A DNA stretch of 64,000 bases from Leptoclinus maculatus (Eukaryota > Chordata > Actinopteri > Perciformes > Stichaeidae), in NCBI GenBank assembly GCA_032191485.1, contig JAVDOI010000002.1:3044522-3108521 (forward strand). Reading direction: 5' to 3'. Below the pieces are notes generated by a model. The model saw only the letters and a list, made by a program, of their open reading frames with translations. It made no database searches and had not been told where the DNA came from. The position numbers were made by a program, and so were the translations under genes. The first letter of the stretch is position 1; each line of letters starts with the position of its first letter. Shown piece after piece: positions 44,324 to 54,637 of the stretch.

Positions 44324-44859
44324 AGTTTAAAGAAGCTGTCAATGATCTAGCTCAGTCAGTGGGCAGAGCACTGGGATCTGTACTGAACAAAGTTAAACAA
44401 TGTGGTAATCTGGGATTCCATACTTATACAAAACTCTAGAACTCATGTGTATGTCCTGTGTCTGATTATGCTTCTAGTGTTTGGGGCTTCTGTAACAATG
44501 TGCTATTCCCTTTTGGGAGTTCACAAATCTACTTTAGTTTTGGCCATTAGTTGAGATACGGGATGGGAACCAACAAACATCAGACATAAGTGTCAAATGC
44601 TTTGACTGTGATTAGAGACTAACTCAAAAGATATTTCAGTGCGACATTTTGCATTGCCTTTCCTGGGCTAAGGGTTTGAAATCTGTTTTATATGAACAAT
44701 CTGTTATTAATTTTCCAGAATAGGTTACTTTGTGATATTCAGGAGATTAGTATTGAACTGTTTCTCATGCATAGAGAAAAATGGTCTGCTGTTATATGGT
44801 GTAAACAAAAGTGACCAACTTATTGACTAATAAAGAATAATTAAAGTACAGAACTTTAT

Positions 44860-45114
44860 GTGAAGTATAACATAAACAAAAGACAAAAATCCCAACATGC
44901 ACAGTTATGCTCAGGAACATTACCATTAGCCCCAGAGACCGGCAGGTTTTATGCCTCTCGAGAGGACACATTTTATTTGTTGCGAGAGCTAGGTCAAATT
45001 GAGAATGAGGTACACTTTTTGTTTTACTCTCCTATTTACGAGGACATAATGGATGTACTCTTTAGTAAAATGACATCCATTTATGTTAATTTATTTGGGC
45101 TGGATGACTATTAA
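44860..45114 (+). pseudogene. LINE ORF2 C-terminal fragment (copy 2)
   Basis: The translation is identical to 3685-3939. It is carried by the duplicated block and is not an independent insertion. Confidence 0.6.
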
Positions 45115-46778
45115 AGAACTTGAGTTGTGATTCAGTAAAGGAACCTTTTTTGTAGCAGATTTTATTGGCCTGGTCTGGAAGAGAAGGCAGAATATTTTGT
45201 TTAAGACCGAGCGGTAAAATAGCATAATTTTGTAATTGAATGAAATTAAATGTAATTAAATGCGTGACCAATGCAGCTGTATCTTGTCTTATGCCTTACA
45301 AATGTCTTGAGCACGTTATGTGCGTGACACAAATACAAAGAAAATCAATCAATCAACCAAAACTGTCACTATAATAAATACTGTATATATACAGTAAAGT
45401 CTCCGCCACCAGGTTTTCCAAAATGAACGCCCCTCAGACTTTGGCCTCATATTTCATACATAGCTCAATGTGACATTTGCTTTATCTGAATCCTTTCACA
45501 CAAAGATGAAAGAACACAGGGAGCGTGAGAGGTGGCAATTACTAACTCAACTGCCAAATGAGGGAGAAGGATAAATGATTTACAGCAGAAGAATACCGAC
45601 GATAATTCACAGCTTGTTATTGCGACGTGACATTTCTATTATAATCTATCTTTCCTGCTTCACCTTGTATCAACACAAACACCCAGGAACCATTTGCATG
45701 TCTAGCATTGAGCTGGCTGAAAGAATCTGTCATTTTATGACTAAGTGTCATGATACTTGTACTTTTCATGCCATTCATGCACGCCCACACTTCAGACACA
45801 CACACAAACACACACACAAACAAACGCCTCAGACGTCTCATAATCTCTCACATCCAGTTTAACAGCATTACACATCCTCTTGGCAGAGCAAAGGACGAAC
45901 GAAGACAAAGCAAAACATTTTTGCCAAAATATCACACTTTAACAAAGAAACTAATTAATAAAAAAATGTAAATTAAATTAATTAAAAATCCTACTGCAAA
46001 ACATTTTATCTGTACTGATAACTTTGTACTGCTAGGATATTATATAAACACACTTGCGCGTTACGCAAGAGGCGAAGAACACACTGCATATTATTAACCA
46101 TTTGTGTCAAACCAATGTCTTTCAGAAAAAAAGATACAATACAAACACAACTCATACTCACATATTGGAGTGATTCATCCATGAGGGAAAAAGTGCATTT
46201 ACATCGAAACTAAAAAGGACAGAGAGAACACGAGGAGGAGACACAAGAAGACGACTGGGGTGAATTTTCCTGAGAAACTGTCACTTTTTCACTCCCAGGA
46301 TTTCTCATCGGAGCCTGTGAGTCGAGACATTGGGATAGTGAAAACAGATGAGGGAAATGTAGGATTAAAAAAAACTGCGCTCCTTGCCCACACGACAGAT
46401 GCTCAATTTCTGAATGACTGAAATTGAAGAACCTCCATTTGCGTCAGTACGAGCAGCGTAAAACCTCAATGATGTCAATTTCACAGCCCTAATTTCAAGT
46501 ACATTTATATGTAGATAATATTTACCCACCACACTGGTATGTCATCAATAATCTTTCTTGGTGGTGTATTGATAAACCCAGCAATCATATTTAGGTCACA
46601 CCTCATTATTATTGGTCCATACCAGCGTTTTGCATTTTTTTAACCGATTTAATATTGAATTAAGTTTTTTGCCTGGCATTATAAATTTACACAGAAACAT
46701 TAACATTAAGTTTTACAAGTCAATAGATTTGACAGTTACCTCTCGTCTCGTAGGGCGAAAGCCTGGAAGACGTTCAAA

Positions 46779-47776
46779 CAGTGGCGGGCCGTCATGGCCT
46801 GCAAAGCCTTCTCTGCTGGCCTAAACATAATCACAAAGTTATATCTATTTTATAATTTCATATTTTTTCTTAAATACACTACATGTATTATAATTTATAA
46901 AAATATTTTTCCCATTCTCTTATTTTCTCATTGCACAGCTACTGTCTTCCTCAGTTGCTCTGCTTCCAGTGCAGCTTGTTTTAAGTAGAGGTTTTATCCA
47001 ATCAGATTTCACCTCTGTGTCTCTAGGTAAGAAGAGTGGCCCCAGGCCTGCAGACTCACAAGTTGCCTCCATGTGCCGTTTAAATGAATGGGGACGATAT
47101 TGTTGATTGTCATCGTGTTCAACCAATCAGATCTTTAGTTTGACATGTTGGGCATATTCTTTGACGTGTCAGAGCCCGCTATCCCCATACTAGCCGGCCC
47201 ACAACTACGTCAGCATTAGTGCAGCGATTGGTCAGTGGGCGAGCACGTGACTATCATGAAACGAAACTTAACAGCAGAGGCTTAGTCGGTGTTGTGAATC
47301 ACACGTGATGCAGCTCAGCCAATCAAATATGGGCATTCTGACAAGTTTCCTGACTCGAGTACCACACACCGTGACACAGGGGGCTGAGACGAGGAAAGAG
47401 ATTGCAGAGCAGTACGTTTAATGTTTGGGTTGTGAAAGTAAAATCATAAGACGGTCTCCTAAAGAGATGAATGGCCCGCGGCTTATCATTAAGGGATGAT
47501 GGTGGGTCCCACAGCCAGACCAGCTGAGAACCACTGTCCTACATGAGCACAGAAAACATTATATTTTCCTGAATTTAAGCTTCTGCATTTTCCAAATGCT
47601 CTAGCGTTATTCAAACGCATTGTAAGCCTCGTACCGTACGGTTTAATACGAGTACGTACATAGTTACAGCCTTAGAAACGAATAATAGCTGTGGCGCCAT
47701 CATGTGGTTATAAGGTGGTATTTTAGCTGCATGACAGCAGTGAAGGCCTGGGTATAAAATGTACGGCCCGCCACTG
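46779..47776 (+). mobile_element. Non-autonomous ZMYM1-type hAT element with intact target duplication
   Basis: The 998-bp element starts CAGTGGCGGGCCGTCATGGC and ends GTACGGCCCGCCACTG, flanked by a perfect 8-bp duplication CGTTCAAA (46771-46778 and 47777-47784). No transposase is recognised. Its left 470 bases resemble the hAT at 5605, but with more substitutions and indels than the flanking duplicated DNA shows. Confidence 0.93.
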
Positions 47777-47945
47777 CGTTCAAATCACACAGTAAAATCA
47801 AGGTGACGTGATATGTCACCGCAAAGTGCTATCCAGTTCGTTTTTAAACCATTTCGAGCCCTTGTAGCCTCTCACACTCAACCATTCGGTGTCCTACTTG
47901 AACTTGTGGACAAAGGCCTTGACCGTCTCCTGCACTGGGATTCAC

Positions 47946-48055
47946 CATGGTAAAACATGTGGCCACTAACCCGCTCAGACCCCTCTGCAGCTCTCTGTCA
48001 CTGCTCAGCTCCAAAGCATCATCGGTGGGCTGCAGCAGCTGTTTGTCACTCAGCC
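47946..48055 (-). CDS. Putative internal exon of an unrecognised gene
   Basis: A 110-base open segment lies between acceptor CTCTGCAG and donor GTGAATCC on the minus strand. It has 36 complete codons: LSDKQLLQPTDDALELSSDR, then ELQRGLSGLVATCFTM. The composition is that of a soluble helical host protein, unlike the surrounding repeats. I do not recognise the family and found no adjoining exons. It could be a relic exon or chance. Confidence 0.35.
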
Positions 48056-48059
48056 CTGC

Positions 48060-49035
48060 AGAGAAAGAGTGTAGACGCTGATTACAAAATGACTCGTGCA
48101 AGTGTTGAATCAATATGTCGCACTGGTCAAGACAGCAGGGAAGGGAATCACCAGAGACCACATGATAAGATATTATCGCCATACTTGAGCCACAATACGA
48201 TCCTAGTGTGACTGTAAATATTTTGCGACGTGCCGAGCATTGGTATGACATATATTGACAATGTATTACCTTTTTCTCAACTGCAAATTATGCAGTTTGT
48301 CAACATCTGTTTTATCTAAAAAATAAAAAAAGTTTTCACTCAGTTCACCTCACTTTTATTGCAGTAAAATGTTTTTTGTGAGTCAAGCAGACGGACTGTC
48401 ATAAAAATGTTTTATGAAGCATAAATGTTGCATCATGCACCTGACAAACTGAGCTGTTCACATATACAGTCAGCTGACCGACTTTACCAACGACCGCACC
48501 AGGAACAACTTCAGCACCATCTAGTGGCCTGAAAAAGCAACTGTTACCAACACTTGTATTCGCAATATTAATAGTCGATATAATAAAAGATTGATACTTG
48601 GCATCCGTGTATATTAATACAATATTGCAAAATATCGTAATACAATGCTGTACAGATCCCCCCCCCACCCGTACATGAGAACTGTTCTTGCCTGAAAGAA
48701 GGTTTCTCACCAAAAACTTGCTTTCGATTTATTTGTTCATTCAATCGCCTGGACTGACCCAGAGACTGTGGATGTGTACTTTCACTTTAACTTCAGGGTG
48801 TAGAAAATCAATCCTTTTATAATTTCTGTATATTTTCAGCACATACGTGCACATTATTATTATTATTATTCCTTATCACGGTTTAAATCAAACAATGTTT
48901 GGATGGACTGTAAGTAACCACCTATTCATTTCATGTAAACTGATATGGGATTCTTACTCACTGGTGAAAACAAATGAACCCCGTTGGGAAAGTGCAGCCT
49001 GTAGTTTCAAAAAATGATATAACAGTGTCCCTTAT
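48060..49035. other. Intergenic, no gene recognised
   Basis: AT-rich sequence with a short C-run at about 48659-48666 and a (TTA)n run near 48855. I see no exon or complete element. Confidence 0.4.
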
Positions 49036-49039
49036 AGAG

Positions 49040-49403
49040 TGGGCCTGCAGACACTTATTTCATTGTATTTAAGTTGTAAAATTGCACTCTGTTTTATTGT
49101 TATTCTAAATATAGTTTTTATTTCACACTGCTGTATTATTATTTCTGTTATTGTGGCTTTTTATTTCTATTTTATTACATTTTATCATTTTATTTTCTCG
49201 TGGGCATTGGTCTCAAGTTATAACATTTTTATTTTGTTTACTTTTAGTTGTTTTTCTTCTGCTTTATCCGTTGTTTTCTCAGTCCACACTTGGTCTGTTG
49301 TATTTTTGTCTTGTCAGTCATCTGTGAAGCACTTTGACCTGCACTACCATGTATGAAATTTGCTATACAAATAAAGATTGATTGACTGATTGATTGATTG
49401 ATG
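49040..49403 (+). mobile_element. LINE or SINE 3' tail
   Basis: The end reads GTGAAGCACTTTGACCTGC, then ACAAATAAAGATTGATTGAC and TGATTGATTGATTG. This is the typical 3' terminus of fish non-LTR retrotransposons, which end in short tandem repeats. The T-rich sequence upstream is probably its 3' UTR; no ORF is preserved. Confidence 0.6.
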
Positions 49404-49409
49404 AATACA

Positions 49410-49600
49410 CCTCCGATCACCCCTCCCTTTCAGGCCTTCAGGTAACGAAAAAACACAAAAGGCTCTTGAGAGAGCCACAATGTGGTTTGTCCGTTCTGTA
49501 GAAACATGATGGTGCAACACTGTGGACTCCGTGAAGAGGACCAGCTCCCCTTGTAGCTATGAATGGCTCATTCTAAGCCAACGAGAACACAACACTTCTT
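49410..49600 (-). mobile_element. Truncated copy of the TTAA MITE
   Basis: On the minus strand it shares ACGGAGTCC, GGTCCTCTTCACGG-like and GGCCTTCAGGTAAC words with 31425-31763. Neither terminal repeat is preserved. Confidence 0.5.
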
Positions 49601-49675
49601 TGTTGCAGGAAATGAAAACATAGATATGAATATTATATTCAATTTTTACAAAATCATCACATTTGTATACATACC

Positions 49676-49706
<31 letters not shown>

Positions 49707-50463
49707 CAGTGGTGGACCATCAGGGCCTGCAAAGCCTTCTCTGCTGGCCTAAACAGAATCACAAAGTTATGCTATTTTATAATTTAATAATTTGTCTTAA
49801 ATACACTACATGTATTATAATTTATAAAAATATTTTCCCATTATCTTATTTTCTCATTGCACAGCTACTGTCTTCCTCAGTTGCTCTGCTTCCAGTGCAG
49901 CTTGTTTTAAGTAGAGCTTTTATCCAATCAGATTTCTCCTCTGTGTCTCTAGGTAAGAAGAGAGGCCCGAGGCCTGCAGACTCACAAGTGAATCCCTTTC
50001 CAGTTTAAGTGAATGGGGACGATATTGTTGATTGTCATAGTCTTCAACCAATCAGATCTTTAGTTTGACATGTTGGGCGTATTCTTTGACGTGCCAGAGC
50101 CTGCTAGCTGGCCACTACGTCAGCATTGACGGGCAGCTCAGTTTTCAGGTGCAGCGCTGCAGTGAGGTGAAGTGTGTGCTGTGATTGGTCAGTGGGCGAG
50201 CACGTGACTATTGGAAAACGAAATTTAAGCAGAGGCTTAGTTGGAGTAGTGAGAGTTCAAATTGAAAGATATGGAAGAAATTATGAAATTGTTTGCATTT
50301 TGCTTGGTGGAGTTTTTTTTTTTTACCTAGCTTTGTTTTTTTAACACTCAATGGCTGAAGGAGGAGAAATGGATTCGTGAGTTGGGATTTAACCGTTGGA
50401 TTAAACTAGGAAAAGAAAAAAAAGAAAGGAAGATGGAGTTTGTCTTTAAGCAAACAGCATTTG
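49707..50463 (+). mobile_element. ZMYM1-type hAT left portion
   Basis: It begins CAGTGGTGGACCATCAGGGC right after a (TA)n run and follows the hAT at 5605 for more than 600 bases, including GAGAGTTCAAATTGAAAGAT. A short ATGGAGTTTGTCTTTAAGC segment near 50433 runs to a GTAAGT donor (50464) and may be a remnant of the first transposase exon. No right terminus is found. Confidence 0.6.
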
Positions 50464-50607
50464 GTAAGTTAATAGCTTTAAAATGCTTGTTTATATATTA
50501 TTATTTGTACAACTTGTTTTTATGAAGATGGATTTTTGTTTGGTTTTATATGTGATAGGAACTATTGTTACGTCAAATGTTGCTCTGGGGACATATTTAG
50601 CCGGTGC

Positions 50608-50910
50608 CAGTGTTGCCAACTTGGTGACTTTCTCGCTAAATCTGGCGACTTTCCAAACCTTTTTTGTCAAAAGCTACTAGTGACAAATCTAGCGACTTTT
50701 TCTGGTGTTATTGGAGACTTTGCTGGTGTTTTGACTCTGACGTGAAAGCACGTACCGTTCTGCACGTGGGAGCTGCCGTGAGCCCCTCCGCCGCCCCAAA
50801 GCACTCACAGTAACTCTCACAGCAGCCTCGCGCAGCAGTCCCAGCTGCAGTCAGAGCAGAGAGGAGACGCACTCTCTGCGTATTCTCTGCAGTTAGTGTA
50901 TCTACAGGTG
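50608..50910 (+). mobile_element. Possible hAT-type element starting CAGTGTTGCC
   Basis: CAGTGTTGCCAACTTGGTGA is followed by GACTTTCTCGCTAAATCTGG and repeated CTAGCGAC words. It resembles the start of a common fish DNA transposon. The right end and target duplication were not found, so the limits are approximate. Confidence 0.35.
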
Positions 50911-52020
50911 TTGAGCTTCATTTTTACACGAAACAAATAATAACCGTAGTATAAATATATATATATATATATGTATATAAAAGGTAAAAAGGATTATTCA
51001 CAAGCATGTTTTCTGTGTCCCTAATAAATTAAAAACAAAAATACCACAAAATTGCGAGGGAAATGTCTTTAGCTTTAGTCTTTGATCTTTGTTTGCTGAA
51101 AAAAATGAAATGAGTTATTACTGTCAATGACTGATGACTTTGAGTTGAAGAAATCTCTGACAACATAAAGACAAAAAATAAATCAAAATTATATCAATTC
51201 TGAGATTTTCCAAAGTAAAAGTCCAACATTTCCTTTCAGATCTAAGTCATTTCACTATGTTTATATTTAGAGATGTCCTGAAATCAAATATGACCATCAT
51301 TGTCAGGAATTATTGAGCTATGGGTTTTTATAGCACCTCAAGTATTCAGAAATGTAGCTATTTCACAGTAGAATGATCTGACTTTTACTATGGGAAATCT
51401 GATAATTAAAACGCTTGTCTTCATGTCTTTATGTAGTCAGGGATTATCATTGATTATTTTTTTTTTTAAGTAACACAAAAAACTAAGAATACAGACATTT
51501 CCCTCACAATTTTGTGGTATTGTCTTTTTAATCTATTAAGGACACAGGCAACATGCTTTGGAATATAATCCATTGAATCTTATTTCCATATGTATTTGTA
51601 TGTACCCTCACCCTTGTTTTGTTTTTTTAAACAGGATATAGTTGCATGTGTGTCCTTGCTGTAACCTCATCAAGTTCATCTCAAAGCCATTTGAATACAT
51701 TTCCAGTCAGATGCTTTGACCCAAACACTTTAAGTAAAAAGAATAACGGACTATTTGTTTTCTAGTGACAACGATTTAATTAACAGGTTATCTCGAGATA
51801 AACGACATAACTAACTCCTGATCTCGAGATAATGATAAAAACAAAAGTTTGAATCATGTCCCTTTAAGGCTTCCGTAAAATAAGGAAGAAAATATAAGAT
51901 TTGAAATAGGGTGGATAAAGTGAGGGACAAATGCTATGTACATGTTTGAATGATTCAACCCAAGCAAAAGTTCAACAGTAGTTGAATTTAGTAGTTGAAA
52001 TTCGCCAGTAAGGATTCTTA
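50911..52020. other. AT-rich intergenic sequence upstream of trir
   Basis: No exon or complete element is seen. There is a (TA)n run near 50957-50978. An inverted pair is possible: ATACCACAAAATTGCGAGGG near 51041 and CCCTCACAATTTTGTGGTAT near 51501, which may be the arms of a foldback element about 480 bases long. Confidence 0.5.
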
Positions 52021-52114
52021 AATATCTGCGTCACTTCCGGCACACAAGGGGACGCTACAGCCACACAGTGACGTCATCAGGGGGAAATTAAACATGGCCG
52101 ACAGCAAGCGCTAG
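52021..52114 (+). promoter_or_regulatory. Candidate trir promoter: ETS and CRE motifs, upstream mini-ORF
   Basis: ACTTCCGG (52033-52040), an ETS-type core, and the full palindromic CRE TGACGTCA (52069-52076) lie about 550 bases upstream of the trir start codon in GC-richer DNA without a TATA box. This is a typical housekeeping arrangement. A six-codon upstream ORF (ATG at 52094, stop at 52112) would lie in the 5' UTR if transcription starts near the CRE. Confidence 0.5.
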
Positions 52115-52619
52115 ACGGCTGAAGTTAGCGAAAAGCGTGCGTAAATTCGGCGAACCTCTGAGACTTTGCTGCAGGCATTTGAACTTTGAGGTACACATTT
52201 GCTGTATCGTTGTATTTGGATACGTCTCACACATGAATTGGAGGTTCAAGTTGAGTTTGTTCGTCTGTAGAGACCTCACTAAACCGGACATTAGCCCGCG
52301 GTGTTAGCCACGTTAGCAGCCGGACCAGCGCCTGTTTTTGTTTTTGTCGGGAGGGTGTGCTCCAAAGGGCTGACATTGTGAAGACTTTTTTAATTATTTT
52401 TCTTTTTTTCCCCGACTTGGACTGTAGCTGTTTTGGTGGACTGAGTCCGGGGCTTTTTGTATTGTGTTGCGGGTGGGGTCCAGCCCGTCTAGCGGCGTGT
52501 TAGCGGTGTTGTTCATTCAAGGCCAACTTGGCAACAAAGCCACACTTTGCAGACTACGGATACATAACTCGACTCGAGCCACTGGACCGTAACTGCCTCT
52601 GAACATTGCGCCCGGCAAC

Positions 52620-53542
52620 ATGGATCCAAAGCGCGCACACGGCAAACCTCAGACGAGCGGCAGCAGCAGCGACTCCAGCTGCGGCAGCCCCGCGTCCCCC
52701 TCCAGCAGCCCCGCGCCGGCGGCGAGCAGAGCCCCGGTGCCCGGGGGCAACGCGTTCGCCAACGACGGCAGCTTCATGGAGATGTTCAAGAAGAAGATGG
52801 AGGAGGAGGCGAAGAGGAAAAAGGAGACGCAGCAAACAGGTGGAGAGGCGAGAGCCACCGAGCAAGGACAGACACCAGTGGAAAAGAAGCCCCCTCCCGT
52901 GACGAGCTTTGTAAGGGGTTTGGCAGTTGTAAGATGAGATAGCAGTATTTCAACACGCATCCAAAGTGGAGCACCATTGACAGTCTCGCTCTGACACTAA
53001 AGTTATTACATCCTGAAATAATGGCCAATATTTCAGTAGTACATGCCAGTGATTTGTGTTGTACTTTTCCATATGTTCTGAACACATTGTGGCAATAATT
53101 GTAGACCAGCGAAGACTATGGATGCTCCTTTTTACTGATGATGGTTTCGCCGGTGGTGCGGCGAGAAACTAAATGTAGACCGTCTGCTCTGGTGTAGTCT
53201 CCTTCATTGACAGTCCATCTGCAAGGGCTCCTATAACGGTTTCAGTCTTCTATCCCCTAACCCAGGTGGGGAAGCGCAGAGGCGGCGTGTTCCTAAAGAC
53301 CGGCGTGGTTGCAAAGAAGCAGAACAACGAATCAGAAGTGAGTGGAGATGGCGGTGGGGTGGGGAGTCAATTTGAAATGTTCTTGTTGTTGGACTTCTGA
53401 CTTTAATCACTTTGCTGATTTTCCTCTCCCGCAGAGCACGCCAGGCAAGAGCGATGCTTGGTCAACGTATATGGCCGAGGTAAAAAAGTACAAAGCCCAC
53501 GAGTGTGGGGACGACGATAAGACCAGGCCTCTGGTCAAGTAG
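52620..53542 (+). CDS. trir: trir: telomerase RNA component interacting RNase (C19orf43-like), 156 aa
   Basis: Human TRIR (C19orf43) is reported as a nuclear exoribonuclease that acts on telomerase RNA. Three coding exons join in phase 0: 52620-52910, 53266-53337 and 53435-53542 (stop TAG). Conserved blocks: NAFANDGSFMEMFKKKMEEE in exon 1, VGKRRGG then LKTGVVAKKQ in exon 2, and DAWSTYMAEVKKYKAHECGD then DDKTRPLVK to the stop in exon 3. These closely follow the human protein. The N-terminus is a Ser/Pro/Ala-rich disordered region, shorter than and unlike the human one. Splice sites are standard (GTAAGG, GTGAGT; TAACCCAG, CCCGCAG). The gene runs convergently toward ubn2; ATTAAA sequences near 53908 may mark polyadenylation. 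Confidence 0.95.
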
Positions 53543-54637
53543 GGTTCCATGACGCGAACGCGAAAAAGTGTTTGTGAGGTGGACGACCATCTGGGAGAAG
53601 CTCCGGGACGGCCGGCCAATCCTGAACCTTCTCATACTGCCAGTTCAAGTCACCCTTCGCAGAAAGCCCTTCACAAACTGCGTAGATTGAAGGGCCTTTT
53701 CCCCTCTTTTTTTTTTTTTTTTTTTGTATTGTTTTTGTCTTGCTTGTTTTTTGTTGGGACTCTGGTAATCTGATGTCAAAAGGTGTTTTGGAAACTTGGC
53801 ATTCATTATTGTTAAATGTTTTCTAATTTGTCATGTCTGGGTTAAGTTAGGGTTCATTAGCAGTTGGATTTGATTTAATAGCCAAACCAAGGTGTCAATT
53901 AAATCTACACTGCCCATTGATGTGTGGTGTTGTGCCTCAGTTTTGTGTTGGTTTGTAATAGTCTCACTTGACTTCACTGCGAGACTCTTGTTAAAAGTAT
54001 AAACTTACCAAATATCTCCACTTTGAAGGGAAAGATTTTTAATTAAAAGTAGGTTTGAGTTCTATACAGACCAGAATTCAGTCAAGAATTCAAGTACAAT
54101 GAAAAAGTGTACAGCTCTCGTTGAGAAAAGAAAAAGCTCATTCTATTTGCAGTTTACATTTCTTACAGGTATCAGTGATAATTACATTATGATAAAAACA
54201 GCACCAAATAGACTTACCATGCATCAGAGAGGGAGACATACAAAAAGGCACACGTTCAATCCCACCTACCAAACTCATTCAGACCCACACACACACACAC
54301 ACACCTAAAAATCCCATTCGTTCCTTCTCCCTGTCCACAGTGATATAGGTCTATGTTGTAAACATTGACAACCTGTATTTGTCATTTCATTGAACAATTC
54401 TATGAATAGTATTTAAAAGTTATCAAATCGCTTTTTTTAAAAAGTTATATTTAAACTGCGGTGTTCGTGAAAAGTTGAGCCGATCTTTTCAGATCAAGTA
54501 TCTTAAGTGTAACAAAGTCCTCATTTCAGACCTGTCCATCTGTCACCAAAAGTCACGTTCACGTCCCAACATGTCGCATGGTCATTTCATTAGACAGCAC
54601 CCCCCCCCCACCCCGGGGGCTTTGAAATCCAGCTGTA
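53543..54637. other. Convergent 3' regions of trir and ubn2
   Basis: This probably holds the trir 3' UTR (T-run at 53706-53725, ATTAAA near 53908) and the ubn2 3' UTR on the other strand (C/G runs near 54600-54616). A short (CA)n lies at about 54285-54303. No other gene is supported. Confidence 0.6.

Larger units (their letters stand above)
41185..46778 (+). repeat. Large duplicated block, copy 2
   Basis: It matches 1-5604 with about 1 percent difference and keeps the same internal order of hAT relic, LINE tail and CA-rich tract. Small indels include a longer A-run in copy 1 near 1775 and loss of about 20 bases near 43080. Copy 2 ends at the same hAT target CGTTCAAA (46771-46778). Homology may extend left of 41185, which cannot be tested because copy 1 is cut by the window edge. 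Confidence 0.9.

Noticed and set aside
52554..53085. Antisense ORFs opposite trir exon 1
   Set aside because: They are shadows caused by the GC-rich exon.
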